A stretch of 64,000 bases of DNA from DATBRG01 sp036560445 (GCA_036560445.1 DATBRG010000005.1:37004-101003), one strand, 5' to 3'; numbered from the stretch's first letter, positions 36,852 through 47,298 are shown. Made by a program: numbers and translations. The notes: generated by a model from the letters alone, not told the origin.

Positions 36852-37631
36852 ATGGACACATTAATGCCAGCCATTTTCTTTGGCCACGGCAACCCCATAA
36901 ATGCACTGCAAAGGAATTCCTACACCGAGGCCTGGGCTGACATCGGCAAGGCGGTGCCGAGACCTAAGGCCATCGTGGTCATTTCGGCACACTGGTATCT
37001 GCCAGGCACGGCAATCACGGCCAACCTGCAGCCACCGACTATTCACGATTTTGGCGGCTTCCCACAAGCTTTGTATGATGTCGAGTACCAAGCTCCAGGC
37101 GACCCGCCACTGGCAAAACATATTCAGGATATGCTCGCCCCTCTTACGGTAAATCTCGATGAAAATTGGGGACTGGATCATGGGGCATGGTCTGTTCTAT
37201 GCCATGCTTTTCCTGAAGCAGATATCCCCGTCGTGCAACTCAGCATAGATGCAAGCAAGCCTCCACAATTTCACTATGAACTCGGCAAGCAACTGGCAGC
37301 GCTTCGCAGCGAGGGCATATTGCTAATGGGGAGTGGGAATATTGTCCATAACTTGCGAACTTATGCATGGGGAAAAACTGAAGTGACCGCTTATGACTGG
37401 GCTGACCGCTTTGAAAACCAGATTCGAAAATTCATATTCGAGGGCGATCATGAATCGCTCATCAACTACATGCAACTTGGCACTGATGCTGCACTTGCCG
37501 TTCCGACCCCCGAACATTACCTGCCATTACTCTATGTGCTAGGCTCAAAGCAGGCCGGTGAGGAAATTAGCTTACCTGTTGAGGGCATGGAAGGCGGTTC
37601 TATATCCATGCTATCGGTACAAATCGGTTAA
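36852..37631 (+). CDS. DODA-type extradiol ring-opening dioxygenase (YgiD-like)
   Basis: 259-residue LigB-superfamily dioxygenase. Candidate metal and catalytic residues are H12 (FFGHGNP), H47 (ISAHWY), H110 (LDHGAW) and H222 (PTPEHYLP), the pattern of 4,5-DOPA dioxygenases. YgiD of E. coli opens L-DOPA. In bacteria the natural substrate is often unknown. It precedes an SGNH hydrolase by 29 bp and the pair is probably co-transcribed. Confidence 0.9.
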   Translation: MDTLMPAIFFGHGNPINALQRNSYTEAWADIGKAVPRPKAIVVISAHWYLPGTAITANLQPPTIHDFGGFPQALYDVEYQAPGDPPLAKHIQDMLAPLTVNLDENWGLDHGAWSVLCHAFPEADIPVVQLSIDASKPPQFHYELGKQLAALRSEGILLMGSGNIVHNLRTYAWGKTEVTAYDWADRFENQIRKFIFEGDHESLINYMQLGTDAALAVPTPEHYLPLLYVLGSKQAGEEISLPVEGMEGGSISMLSVQIG

Positions 37632-37660
37632 ATCTATTCATTCTGCTCAAGGAGAAACTC

Positions 37661-38296
37661 ATGCAACACATACTCGTTTACTCCGACTCATTATCATGGG
37701 GCATCATCCCCACCACTCGAAAACGCCTGGAGTTCGATCAAAGATGGCCAGGTGTTATGGAACTCGAACTCAACGCTATGGGTAAAAGTACCAGAGTCAT
37801 TGAAGACTGCCTGAATGGCCGACGTACAGTATGGGATGATCCATTCAAGCCCGGTCGTAATGGCTTGGTGGGATTGGCTCAACGCATAGAAGCCCACTCT
37901 CCACTAGCTCTGGTAGTACTGATGCTAGGTACCAATGATTTCCAGTCCATGCATCCACATAATGCCTCACATTCTGCCCAAGGCATTACGGCCTTGGTCA
38001 ATACAATCCGCCAGGCCCCTATCGAACCGGGCATGCCAATACCGCCTATCCTGATTGTTGCACCGCCATCTATCGATAACCCTAAAGGGCCCCTGGCGGC
38101 CAAGTTTGAAGGTGCACAGAAGAAAAGCGAGGGATTGGCTATGGCGTTTCAGGAAATCGCAAACACACTAGGCTGCCATTTCTTCGATGCTGGCAAGATA
38201 ACGCCTGTCAGCCTGATTGATGGAATTCACCTGGATGCAGACCAGCACATCCTGCTTGGTAAAGCACTTGCGAAGAATGTTGCTAGTCTGATCTGA
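37661..38296 (+). CDS. SGNH/GDSL-family esterase
   Basis: 211 residues, no signal peptide, so cytoplasmic. The nucleophile is S10 in YSDSLSWG. Block III has GTND with N92, and the catalytic DxxH is D187-H190 in DGIHLD. Related arylesterases hydrolyse aryl or acyl esters. AAGGAGAAA gives a good ribosome site. It sits after the DODA dioxygenase and converges on the OhrR-like gene. Confidence 0.9.
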   Translation: MQHILVYSDSLSWGIIPTTRKRLEFDQRWPGVMELELNAMGKSTRVIEDCLNGRRTVWDDPFKPGRNGLVGLAQRIEAHSPLALVVLMLGTNDFQSMHPHNASHSAQGITALVNTIRQAPIEPGMPIPPILIVAPPSIDNPKGPLAAKFEGAQKKSEGLAMAFQEIANTLGCHFFDAGKITPVSLIDGIHLDADQHILLGKALAKNVASLI

Positions 38297-38326
38297 TTTA
38301 GTCGGGTAGCCGGTTATTGCTACTCC

Positions 38327-38785
38327 TCAAGCGGCTGCTTGTTGCTGCGGCTCTTTAGCCATAGTCTCGACCAAGCGGTGCAGGGTGTCTTTTAGCTGGT
38401 TGAATTCTTGCGGCCCTAAGCCCGTCTGGCACGCCACATTATTCTGCACACGAGCGATTTCATCCTGTAATTGATTTCCGGCTTCTGTTAACCGAATCTC
38501 TACCACACGCTCATCGTTCAGGTTACGGGTTCGTGAGACCAACCCTGCTGTTTCCAGCCTCTTCAACATTGGTGTCAATGTCGCTGAATCAAGATCCAGT
38601 CGTTGAGCAATGTTACCAACGCTGACGCCATCACCTTCCCACAACACCAGCATGACGAGATACTGTGTGTAGGTAAGCCCTGCCCGCTCCAGCGCGCCGC
38701 GATAAGCCCTGGTTAAGGCATGCGTGGCCGCATACAGCGCAAAGCATAATTGATGGTCCAGCTTGAGATTATCGTATTTTGTCAT
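38327..38785 (-). CDS. MarR-family regulator, OhrR-like
   Basis: 152 residues with a winged-helix MarR core (LDSATLTPMLKRLETAGLV, RTRNLNDERVVEIRLTEAG). The N-terminus LDHQLCFALYAATHALTRAYR contains C14, the position of the peroxide-sensing Cys of OhrR. A second Cys near 120 (NVACQTGL) matches the two-Cys OhrR subclass that forms a disulfide. Organic hydroperoxide sensing is therefore likely. No ohr gene is adjacent. An 11-bp palindrome 39-49 bp upstream (38824-38834) may be its operator. Confidence 0.87.
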   Translation of the reverse strand: MTKYDNLKLDHQLCFALYAATHALTRAYRGALERAGLTYTQYLVMLVLWEGDGVSVGNIAQRLDLDSATLTPMLKRLETAGLVSRTRNLNDERVVEIRLTEAGNQLQDEIARVQNNVACQTGLGPQEFNQLKDTLHRLVETMAKEPQQQAAA

Positions 38786-38823
38786 AATGGCTTTTAGTAA
38801 AACTTTTGATGTCCAAATCTTAC

Positions 38824-38834
38824 ATTAAGTTAAT
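38824..38834. promoter_or_regulatory. Palindrome upstream of the OhrR-like gene
   Basis: ATTAAGTTAAT is an 11-bp palindrome about the central G, in an AT-rich promoter region 39-49 bp before the regulator start. MarR-family regulators commonly autoregulate through such sites. By-eye candidate. Confidence 0.35.
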
Positions 38835-38886
38835 AGTAAATAAACTAAATCATTCGTCCGCAATATATCAAGAACTCTCTCGATCA

Positions 38887-41622
38887 TTATGCTAGAAAAA
38901 CCTTTTCCCAAAGCGCCTTTACTGCTTCTACATGCGCACTTATTTCCATAATATCCACGCGGGCCATACTCTCGCCTTGCAACCGTATCGCATGCTGTTT
39001 GCTGCGTAACTGGCGATAGGCCTCGCCTACATGCTGGGCAAGTTGCAATTCAATCAGCTTTAGCTTGCCGAGCGATAGCAGTAAGTCGATATTGCCGCTG
39101 TTATCGGTGAGCTGTGGATATTTATCGGCATAGGCAAGCACCAGGTATTGCACAATGAATTCAACATCAATAATCCCACCCCTATCGTGCTTGAGGTCAA
39201 ACAAGCCACTATGATTGGGATGAGCGTTTTCCATCTTCTGTCGCATGGCAATCACTTCAGCCTTGAGTTGCATATGGTCTCGAGGCTGTTGTAATACTGT
39301 TACCCGAATCTGTTCGAAAGCCTGCCCAATTGATACATCACCCGCACTGAATCGTGCCCTAGTCAAAGCCTGGTGTTCCCAGACCCATGCCTTGTGTTGT
39401 TGATATTCGCGGAATGCTTCAATTGAGCTCACCAGTAAGCCGCTTGCGCCGTCTGGCCGCAATGCCAGATCAGTTTCATACAGCATGCCTGCAGAGGTCA
39501 GGCTGTTGAGCCAGTTGTTGATACGCTGACCAAAGCGCGCATAGATTTCCCCCGCCCCGGGCGCATCATCATCGTAAAGAAATATGATATCCAGATCGGA
39601 GGCATATCCCAGCTCTTTTCCACCGAGCTTGCCATAGCTGATGACTGCAAATTTTGGTTGCTCACAATGTTTACCGCGCAATATCGGCCAGATGGTTTCC
39701 AGCGTCTGCTGCAATATAAGGTCTGCCAGTTCACTGAGATAATCAGAAAGTGTACGCAGAGGTAATTCACCAGCCACATCCTTGGCAGCAAAACGGAATA
39801 CCGCTGCATGTTTAAAATGGCGCATGACGTCCATCTGTCGCTCAACATCCCCATCTACTTCACTTAGACGCTGCTTAAGCTCTGCTCGCATCGCTATAAA
39901 ATCCGGGGCTGCGTAAAGATTGCGCGTATCTAGCAACTCATCCAGTAAAATCGGGTGTTGAGAAAGGTACTGGGCGAGCCATGGGCTCGCACTGCAAAGC
40001 TTGATAACCAGTTCTAGAGCTTGCGGATATTCGGCCAGTAAGGCTAGATAGCTGGCACGACGACATATGCTATCCAACAAGTCAGATACTCGCATCAATG
40101 TCACTTCCGGCCGAGACTCAGTTGCCGCCTGCGCAATCACCAGTGGCATCAGTGCATCAAAACGCTGTCGACTGGTTTCTGGCAAGCTCTTGTAGCGGCT
40201 ACTCGCATGCTGCCCCACAAGGCGACGCAAAGTCTCGGTAGTATCTTCATAGCCCAAGGACTTTAGCGCATCCAGTGCGCCAGACTCAGTCAACAAGCCC
40301 TGCCAAACATCACTAGCAAGCCCGTTATAGCCTGACAGAGTTTTATTCGGGTCGGCATCAGGCACGCTGAACAGCTCATCAAAATGCAGTTGTACCTTCG
40401 CACGGTGCTGTTCCAAGGCATCCTTGAAAGCACCCCAGCTGGCAAAATCCATGGCCAATGCAATACGTGCCTGTGCTGCCTCATTTCTCGGCAACTCCTG
40501 CGTTTGCGCATCCTCCATGTATTGCAGGCGATGTTCGAGATTGCGCAGAAATGTATAAGCTTGAGAGAGCTCGTCCACTGTACTCGCCTGCAACAGTTCC
40601 TTTGCTTTAATTAAAGCCAGAACGCCCAAGGTTGGCCGTATCTGCAAGCTGCTGTCGCGCCCACCACGGATAAGCTGGAATACTTGCGCGATAAACTCTA
40701 CTTCGCGAATACCACCACGGCCCAACTTGATGTTGTCATGCATATCGCGTCGATTAACATCGCGTTGAATCTGAACTTTCAACTCCCGCATGGAGGCAAA
40801 GGCACCATAATCCAGATATTTTCGGAACACGAATGGCCGCAGCAAATCCGCCAGATTCCGACCCGGGCCAGCGATTACGCGACCCTTGATCCAGGCATAG
40901 CGCTCCCATTCACGGCCCTGGTTTTGGTAATACTCCTCCAGCATGGCAAAACTGCATGCCAGAGGCCCCTCGGAGCCATAAGGCCGTAGCCGCATATCAA
41001 CACGGAAAACAAATCCATCCTCAGTCGATTCATCAATTGCTGCGATCAGCTTTTTCGCTAACCGCGTGAAAAATTCGCTATTACTGATGGGATGAGGGCT
41101 GCTGGTTTCACCATCTTCCTCGAAGGCAAAAATCAGGTCGATATCTGATGAAACGTTGAGCTCGCCACCGCCAAGTTTGCCCATGCCAACCACAATCAGT
41201 TGTTGCCGCCCCCCACTCTCGCCCAGCGGCTGGCCCAAACTGGCTTCAAGCGTCGGCACCAAGTGATGCAATGCAAATTGCACGCTGACTTCTGCCAGCC
41301 AACTCGCGACGCGCATGACCTCCTGCAAATCTGCCATGTGATTCAGGTCACGCACAATGAGTCTTAGAAGTACGCGCTGCCGTAACTTACGCAAGGTACG
41401 CTTGAGACTGGCCTCATCACTGACAACCATAGTCGCCAGCCAATCACGCATGGCCTGCTCAGTCCAGGCCTCATGCAAATGCTGCAACAGCTCACGCAGC
41501 AACTCTGCATCACTAGTCAGCAAACGCTGGGTAAACGGGCTGCACTTGATGGCGTGGGAAACGCAGGCTTCGTCGGTTGAAAGAGTGACTTTTTCTTCTA
41601 ATATCTGGTCTAGCGTGCGCAT
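38887..41622 (-). CDS. glnE: Bifunctional glutamine synthetase adenylyltransferase/deadenylase
   Basis: Adenylylates and deadenylylates glutamine synthetase in response to PII, so it links nitrogen status to GlnA activity. 911 residues, slightly shorter than the E. coli enzyme. Two nucleotidyltransferase halves are seen: KLGGGELNVSSDIDLIFAF near 155 and KLGGKELGYASDLDIIFLYD near 665, each with the DxD metal motif. LGRGGIREVEFIAQ and HDRGGIIDVEFIVQYLVL follow each half. It lies 72 bp downstream of copA on the same strand. Confidence 0.96.
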   Translation of the reverse strand: MRTLDQILEEKVTLSTDEACVSHAIKCSPFTQRLLTSDAELLRELLQHLHEAWTEQAMRDWLATMVVSDEASLKRTLRKLRQRVLLRLIVRDLNHMADLQEVMRVASWLAEVSVQFALHHLVPTLEASLGQPLGESGGRQQLIVVGMGKLGGGELNVSSDIDLIFAFEEDGETSSPHPISNSEFFTRLAKKLIAAIDESTEDGFVFRVDMRLRPYGSEGPLACSFAMLEEYYQNQGREWERYAWIKGRVIAGPGRNLADLLRPFVFRKYLDYGAFASMRELKVQIQRDVNRRDMHDNIKLGRGGIREVEFIAQVFQLIRGGRDSSLQIRPTLGVLALIKAKELLQASTVDELSQAYTFLRNLEHRLQYMEDAQTQELPRNEAAQARIALAMDFASWGAFKDALEQHRAKVQLHFDELFSVPDADPNKTLSGYNGLASDVWQGLLTESGALDALKSLGYEDTTETLRRLVGQHASSRYKSLPETSRQRFDALMPLVIAQAATESRPEVTLMRVSDLLDSICRRASYLALLAEYPQALELVIKLCSASPWLAQYLSQHPILLDELLDTRNLYAAPDFIAMRAELKQRLSEVDGDVERQMDVMRHFKHAAVFRFAAKDVAGELPLRTLSDYLSELADLILQQTLETIWPILRGKHCEQPKFAVISYGKLGGKELGYASDLDIIFLYDDDAPGAGEIYARFGQRINNWLNSLTSAGMLYETDLALRPDGASGLLVSSIEAFREYQQHKAWVWEHQALTRARFSAGDVSIGQAFEQIRVTVLQQPRDHMQLKAEVIAMRQKMENAHPNHSGLFDLKHDRGGIIDVEFIVQYLVLAYADKYPQLTDNSGNIDLLLSLGKLKLIELQLAQHVGEAYRQLRSKQHAIRLQGESMARVDIMEISAHVEAVKALWEKVFLA

Positions 41623-41694
41623 TTCTTCTTCTGGTGATGATGGCTTCCTAAGCCAATATTACTGCAGCTATGCGACTCGTAGAACTGCTCTCTC

Positions 41695-43887
41695 TCATGC
41701 CGCAGGTTTCCAGCGCTTTAAAAGCAAGGCATTCGAAACCACACTCACACTGCTCAGGGCCATGGCAGCGCCTGCAATCACCGGGCTTAACAAACCGAAT
41801 GCTGCTAGCGGTATGCCGACCACGTTGAATACAAACGCCCAGAACAAATTTTGCCGGATCTTGTGATAGGTACGGCGCGAGATGGCAATGGCATCGGCAA
41901 CCAGTGCCGGGTCGCCTCGCATCAAGGTGATACCTGCTGCCTGCATAGCCACATCGGTACCACCGGACATGGCAATACCAATATCTGCTGCTGCCAGCGC
42001 GGGGGCATCATTGATGCCATCGCCCACCATAGCCACTAGCCTGGCAGGCTGTTGTGCCAGGATATCTGCTTTTTCGCCCGGAAGAACCCCGGCATATACC
42101 TGGCTGATGCCAAGCTGATCTGCAATCGCAGTCGCACTGCCTTGATTGTCGCCTGTGACCAGAACGGTATGGATCCCCTGTACTTGCAACCTCTTGATAG
42201 CGTCGATAGCAGTGGCTTTAAGCGTATCTCCAAACGCCAAAAGGCCTAGTAATCTCGGGGCTGGTTCTAACGCGGCCAACCAGGCAACACTGTAGCCTTG
42301 GGTCTCTTGCACAGCAGCCTTGTCTTTCCATACGGTCATCTCAATACCTAGCTCTTGTATCAATCGCGTATTGCCCAAGTACAATTGCTGACTACCAACC
42401 TTGCCGGACACACCCTTGCCCGGCAGCGCTGCCAGTGCTTGTGCTTGCTGTAATGCAATGCCTTTGGCCTGCGCAGCCTGCATCACGGCTTTGGCCAGTG
42501 GATGCTGGCTACCAGCCTGTAAACTGGCTGCCAGAGCCAACAAGCTATCTGTATCACCTTCGATGGGTTGCAAAGTAATGAGCTTAGGGTGCCCTTCAGT
42601 CAGCGTACCGGTCTTATCAAAAGCAACAGTTTTGATTGCATGCGCTAGCTCCAGTGCTTCCGCATCCTTGATCAGTATGCCGTGTTGCGCGGCAACACCA
42701 GTACCCACCATGATAGCAGTTGGGGTTGCCAACCCCAGCGCACAGGGACAGGCAATTACCAATACCGCAACCGCATTCAGAATGGCGACTTGCCAATCCC
42801 CACCAACCAAGCCCCATGCCAGGAGTGTAATGAAGGCAACAACCATCACAACCGGCACAAATACTTCACTCACTTTATCTACCATGCGCTGGATAGGCGC
42901 TTTTTTGGCCTGGGCTGATTCCACCAGTCGCACGATGCGGGCTAACACTGATTCAGCACCTACTGCTGTAGTGCGCACCAGTAACAGGCCATCACCATTA
43001 ACAGCGCCGCCGGTGACCATGTCATCAATTTTTTTGGCTACAGGCAGGCTTTCACCGGTAATCAGCGACTCATCCACCTGGCTTGCTCCATCCTCCACAC
43101 GGCCATCAACCGCAATGCGCTCACCTGGACGAACCACCACCCAATCACCCACTACAACCTTATCTATTGCAATATCCATGTCTTGCCCATCACGCCTTAC
43201 CCTAGCCCGCTCCGGGCGCAGCGCATTCAACAAGCGAATGGCCTCGGTGGTTTGGCGTTTAGCACGACTTTCCAGCCACTTACCCAGTAATACCAAAGTG
43301 ATCACAATAGTGGAAGACTCGAAATACAGGTGATGCATGCCGCCATGCACCGGACTAAGCAGAAGGTAAACACTGAGACCATAGGCAGCCGATGTTCCCA
43401 AAGCCACCAATAAATCCATATTGCCCGTAGCCGCCTTGAGCGCGCTCCAGCCAGCGCGATAGAAACGCCAACCCAACCAGAACTGCACCGGAGTAGCTAA
43501 TGCCAGTTGCAGCCAGCCAGCAAGGTGCCCCTGCCAACCGAACCATTCGGCAACCATGGCTAACGCCAGCGGTAATGAAAGTAATGCAGAGACCGCAACT
43601 GGCCACCAGTCGAATCTCTTACTTGAATCTGGCCTGGCCAGTTGGTCTTGAATAAGCTTGGCGCCATACCCTTTGGCGACAACTGCATCAATCAGCTGTT
43701 GGGTATTAAATTTCCCCGCAGCAACTGAAACCTGAGCAGTTTCCAGAGCGAGATTGACTTCGGCAGACATCACGCCAGGGACTTTGGCTAGCGCCTTTTC
43801 TACCCGGCCAGCGCAGGAGGCGCAAGTCATGCCATCAATTGCCAGCATCAATTGCTGGTTAACTTGATTGTTCAAAGAAGGTTCCAT
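41695..43887 (-). CDS. copA: Copper-exporting P1B-type ATPase
   Basis: 730 residues. One N-terminal HMA domain with C22-x-x-C25 (MTCASC). The transmembrane metal site is C380-P-C382 (IACPCALG), the phosphorylated Asp is D424 (DKTGT), the actuator loop is TGES at 277-280, and the hinge is [11 protein letters not shown]. The late TM segments carry [14 protein letters not shown], the Cu(I) MxxSS motif. The preceding helix reads NLFWAFVFN, with Phe where Cu(I)-ATPases usually have Tyr-Asn. Function in copper efflux to the periplasm is likely. No CueR or copper chaperone gene is adjacent. Confidence 0.93.
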   Translation of the reverse strand: MEPSLNNQVNQQLMLAIDGMTCASCAGRVEKALAKVPGVMSAEVNLALETAQVSVAAGKFNTQQLIDAVVAKGYGAKLIQDQLARPDSSKRFDWWPVAVSALLSLPLALAMVAEWFGWQGHLAGWLQLALATPVQFWLGWRFYRAGWSALKAATGNMDLLVALGTSAAYGLSVYLLLSPVHGGMHHLYFESSTIVITLVLLGKWLESRAKRQTTEAIRLLNALRPERARVRRDGQDMDIAIDKVVVGDWVVVRPGERIAVDGRVEDGASQVDESLITGESLPVAKKIDDMVTGGAVNGDGLLLVRTTAVGAESVLARIVRLVESAQAKKAPIQRMVDKVSEVFVPVVMVVAFITLLAWGLVGGDWQVAILNAVAVLVIACPCALGLATPTAIMVGTGVAAQHGILIKDAEALELAHAIKTVAFDKTGTLTEGHPKLITLQPIEGDTDSLLALAASLQAGSQHPLAKAVMQAAQAKGIALQQAQALAALPGKGVSGKVGSQQLYLGNTRLIQELGIEMTVWKDKAAVQETQGYSVAWLAALEPAPRLLGLLAFGDTLKATAIDAIKRLQVQGIHTVLVTGDNQGSATAIADQLGISQVYAGVLPGEKADILAQQPARLVAMVGDGINDAPALAAADIGIAMSGGTDVAMQAAGITLMRGDPALVADAIAISRRTYHKIRQNLFWAFVFNVVGIPLAAFGLLSPVIAGAAMALSSVSVVSNALLLKRWKPAA

Positions 43888-43986
43888 CCATATATTATGC
43901 GCCCTGTTGTTTCATGAATATCATGGCCAACACCGTGATTTCAAGTATGTTTGAAGCAAGCCTGCACGATAAATCCTCACTCGCGG

Positions 43987-43992
43987 TACAAT
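43987..43992 (+). promoter_or_regulatory. Possible -10 box of prfC
   Basis: TACAAT lies 30 bp before the prfC ATG and would place the start of transcription near 44000. The -35 region is poor, so this is tentative. Confidence 0.3.
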
Positions 43993-44021
43993 AGCGCCCT
44001 TTTCCATAGTCAAAAACCTGC

Positions 44022-45596
44022 ATGAGCACCCTGCAAGAAGAAATCCGCCGCCGCCGTACCTTTGCCATTATCTCGCACCCTGATGCGGGTAAAACCACGC
44101 TTACCGAAAAGCTGCTGTGGTTCGGTGGTGCTATCCAGGTAGCCGGCGAAGTGCGCGGACGCAAGGCAGCCCGCCATGCGACATCTGACTGGATGGAGCT
44201 GGAAAAGCAACGCGGCATCTCGGTGACCTCCTCAGTCATGCAATTCCCGTATCGCGAACACATGATCAACCTGCTCGATACGCCGGGCCACGATGACTTC
44301 TCGGAAGATACCTACCGCACGCTGACCGCCGTGGATTCTGCGGTGATGGTGATCGACTCGGTGAATGGTGTCGAGGCGCAGACCATCAAACTGCTCAACG
44401 TCTGCCGCATGCGCGACACTCCTATCATCACCTTCATCAATAAGCTCGATCGCGAATCACGTGCACCGATAGAACTATTGGATGAGATCGAATCAGTGCT
44501 CGGCATGCAATGCGCTCCCATGACTTGGCCCATTGGCATGGGGAAGAGTTTTCGCGGGGTCTACAACCTCTATACCGACAGCATCTCGTTCTTTGACCCG
44601 CATGCGGAAAAAGGAACCTCCGAAACTATCGAGGGCTTGGATAACCCACGCCTGAATGAGCTCATTGGTCGCCAGGCCGATGAGCTGAGACTGGATATCG
44701 AACTGGTACGCGGTGCCTCGCATACCTTTGACAAACAAGCCTATCTCTCTGGCAAACAGACCCCGGTCTACTTTGGTTCAGCCATCAATAATTTTGGCGT
44801 GCAATCCCTGCTGGATGCAGTAGTCGACCTCTCTCCAGCGCCATTACCGCGTAATACGGCGAGCCGTAGCGTGATGCCAGATGAGGCAAAGTTCTCAGGT
44901 TTCGTGTTCAAGATCCAGGCCAATATGGATCCCAAGCATCGTGACCGCATCGCCTTCCTGCGCGTCTGCTCTGGCCGGTTCGAGCGTGGCATGAAAATCA
45001 AGCAAATCGCCACCAGCAAGCTGTTGGCTGTCAATAACGCCATCACCTTTATGGCGCAGGATCGTAACACCACAGACGAAGCTTACGCGGGCGATATCAT
45101 CGGCATCCCCAATCACGGTACGGTCAAGCTCGGCGACACGTTCAGCGAAGGTGAGGATCTCAAGTTCACCGGGATCCCATCATTCGCGCCAGAGTTCTTC
45201 CGCCGGGCACGGTTAAAAAATCCGCTAAAGATGAAGCAACTGCAAAAAGGCTTACAGCAACTGGCAGAGGAAGGCGCTTCGCAGTTATTCCGCCCCCTGC
45301 TAAGTAACGACCTGATTCTGGGCGCAGTTGGTACGCTACAGTTCGACGTAGTAGCTCACAGGCTTGAGCATGAGTATGGCGTGGATGTGGTGTTTGAAAA
45401 TTACGACTGCTCCACGGCGCGTTGGCTGCGCGGCAAGGATGCCGACCTCAAAGCAATCGCTGACAAGTACGGCTTCAATGTCGCGCTTGATGGCGCTGAA
45501 CAGTATGTTTACCTGGCACCAAATCGAGTTAATCTGCAGATGGCCCAGGAACGCTATCCGGATATCCAATTTCTGGAAACTCGTGAGATTTTCTAG
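44022..45596 (+). CDS. prfC: Peptide chain release factor 3
   Basis: GTPase that removes RF1/RF2 from the ribosome after termination. 524 residues. The G1 motif is [16 protein letters not shown]3 is DTPGHDDFS, and G4 is NKLDRE. The N-terminus with [18 protein letters not shown] is typical. Codon use is GC-richer than that of nearby genes, perhaps because of high expression. Divergent from copA. Confidence 0.97.
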   Translation: MSTLQEEIRRRRTFAIISHPDAGKTTLTEKLLWFGGAIQVAGEVRGRKAARHATSDWMELEKQRGISVTSSVMQFPYREHMINLLDTPGHDDFSEDTYRTLTAVDSAVMVIDSVNGVEAQTIKLLNVCRMRDTPIITFINKLDRESRAPIELLDEIESVLGMQCAPMTWPIGMGKSFRGVYNLYTDSISFFDPHAEKGTSETIEGLDNPRLNELIGRQADELRLDIELVRGASHTFDKQAYLSGKQTPVYFGSAINNFGVQSLLDAVVDLSPAPLPRNTASRSVMPDEAKFSGFVFKIQANMDPKHRDRIAFLRVCSGRFERGMKIKQIATSKLLAVNNAITFMAQDRNTTDEAYAGDIIGIPNHGTVKLGDTFSEGEDLKFTGIPSFAPEFFRRARLKNPLKMKQLQKGLQQLAEEGASQLFRPLLSNDLILGAVGTLQFDVVAHRLEHEYGVDVVFENYDCSTARWLRGKDADLKAIADKYGFNVALDGAEQYVYLAPNRVNLQMAQERYPDIQFLETREIF

Positions 45597-45758
45597 CTGT
45601 TAAGTAAACTAATATAACGATTCATGAAAATCCTTAGCAGCCCTTCATGATAGTTACCCAAAATAGATAAAACTTTAGTCCTCTTCACTAGTCGTACTGG
45701 GAGCTGCAACGTTGTTGCCAGTTCCAAATTCCATTAAATAACCAGGAGAGAGCCCTTC

Positions 45759-46625
45759 ATGAAACATCACATGATGGTGACTAAATTAGGCAGCATTCTT
45801 ACCGTGCTATTACTAACCGCCAGCGCGAACATCTGCCTGGCTGAAGACGAAGATTACGGGAGCCGTGTAGGCGAGGCCAGGCAGACTGAGGATCCTAATT
45901 CTTTCCGTGTATGCGCCCCAAGGGATAACCTGCCTTATTCCAACGAACAGCTGGAAGGCTTTGAGAATAAAATTGCTGAAGTTCTTGCGAAAGACCTGAA
46001 CAAAAAAGTGGAATGGAGCTTCTGGTACGACAGGCAAGGTTTTTACCGTAATACGCTGAATGCCTATAAGTGTGATGTAGTGATAGGCACCGCTACCGAA
46101 GCTGATATCACGCTTAACTCCAAACCATACTACCGTTCTGGCTATGTATTTGTTTACAAGAAGAGTAGCGGTTACAACATCAAGGACTACGATTCGCCTG
46201 ACCTGCACAAGGCAAAAATTGGCGTAATCCAGGAATCTCCCCCAACCCGCCCACTCAGCGACAAAGGCCTGCTAGGAAATTCGCGCCCGTACCGTATCCA
46301 GCGTGATCTCAACCTCCCCCCAAGCTTCCTGATTGACGACCTAGTCAAGGGCGACATAGACGTGGCAATTGTCTGGGGCCCGATTGGTGGCTACTTCGCC
46401 AAGCAATCCAAGGAAGAGCTAGTCGTCGTTCCGGTACCGGAATATGAAGATATCAACGAGCACGGCAAGTCATTCTGGAACATATCCGTCGGCGTGCGCA
46501 AGAAAGACAAAGAACGCCTAGCCATGATTGAAGGTGCGCTTGAACGCAGGAAAGCGGACATCATCAAGATACTAGATGACTATGGCATTCCACATGTGCC
46601 AATTGTTGAAGAAAAGAAACTTTAA
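45759..46625 (+). CDS. XoxJ/MxaJ-like periplasmic substrate-binding protein
   Basis: 288 residues with a signal peptide cleaved near residue 28 (NICLAEDE). The fold is that of type II periplasmic binding proteins. FRVCAPRDNLPYSNE and GFENKIAEVLAKDLNKKVEW are the signature of the proteins linked to PQQ-dependent alcohol dehydrogenases (MxaJ, XoxJ), which are thought to help activate or deliver a cofactor to methanol dehydrogenase. Related sequences usually lie beside xoxF and a cytochrome c; here there are neither, so this copy is an orphan. AGGAGAG precedes the ATG by 8 nt. A strong terminator follows. Confidence 0.87.
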   Translation: MKHHMMVTKLGSILTVLLLTASANICLAEDEDYGSRVGEARQTEDPNSFRVCAPRDNLPYSNEQLEGFENKIAEVLAKDLNKKVEWSFWYDRQGFYRNTLNAYKCDVVIGTATEADITLNSKPYYRSGYVFVYKKSSGYNIKDYDSPDLHKAKIGVIQESPPTRPLSDKGLLGNSRPYRIQRDLNLPPSFLIDDLVKGDIDVAIVWGPIGGYFAKQSKEELVVVPVPEYEDINEHGKSFWNISVGVRKKDKERLAMIEGALERRKADIIKILDDYGIPHVPIVEEKKL

Positions 46626-46650
46626 GACAAGGTTCTATCTGCTACTCTCA

Positions 46651-46677
46651 AAAAAGCCCCGCCATGCGGGGCTTTTT
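46651..46677 (+). terminator. Intrinsic terminator after the XoxJ-like gene
   Basis: AAAAAGCCCCGC (46651-46662) and GCGGGGCTTTTT (46666-46677) form a perfect 12-bp stem with a CAT loop and a T run. It is 26 bp after the stop. Confidence 0.92.
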
Positions 46678-46779
46678 CATGGGCTTCGGTAAATGACATA
46701 AAAGCGCAATGTTGGCGCAACATTTTCACATTAGGCTATGACCATCTTGATTTATCGTTCCTTATGAACACAAGCCATC

Positions 46780-47298
46780 ATGGTCTATCAAAAATCCTAT
46801 TCGGGAATGTTGGAAATCAGTGGTGATCAGCGCGCCTTGAATCTGCGTCAGCGGCAGGTGTTGATCATGATTGATGGTAAACGTACGCAGGATGACCTGG
46901 AAAAACACCTGAATCATCTTGATGTAGCCAAGATCGTTGCCGATCTTGAGCAACTCGGCTACATCCATGATCCGGAATCTGTATCAACCAAACCTGGCCC
47001 ATCAGCCGTAGTACATATGACGAAGACGGATGCCAGCCCAGTAACTCCGACTCAGCCTGCTCAGGCAAGCATCGATACACAGAAAGTTTCAGGATTGAAA
47101 GAAATTTTACTGGATAGCTCCAAAGAATACCTGGGCATCATGGGGCAAAACATCACACAAAAAATTGAAGCGGCACAAAGCGTAGAGCAGTTAAAAGGCT
47201 GCATCTCGCTATGGCATATGGCAATCAGGGAATCGAAGATGGGGAAGCCTGTAGCAGGCATACTGATGGAGCAGGTGCAGCAATTCCTGCAGGCTTGA
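46780..47298 (+). CDS. Protein of unknown function with a possible winged-helix N-terminus
   Basis: 172 residues, soluble. Residues 1-65 (ALNLRQRQVLIMIDGKRTQD and HLDVAKIVADLEQLGYI) have the spacing of a winged-helix domain. A Pro/Thr/Ser-rich linker follows (about 75-105), then a helical C-terminal part (LKEILLDSSKEYLGIMGQNI). No family is recognised with confidence. Its stop abuts the stop of the convergent esterase gene with no intervening bases. Confidence 0.7.
   Translation: MVYQKSYSGMLEISGDQRALNLRQRQVLIMIDGKRTQDDLEKHLNHLDVAKIVADLEQLGYIHDPESVSTKPGPSAVVHMTKTDASPVTPTQPAQASIDTQKVSGLKEILLDSSKEYLGIMGQNITQKIEAAQSVEQLKGCISLWHMAIRESKMGKPVAGILMEQVQQFLQA

Noticed and set aside
42401..43333. 310-codon open frame opposite copA
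   Set aside because: Antisense to the P-type ATPase. Composition (Ser/Thr/Ala-rich) is typical of a shadow frame.
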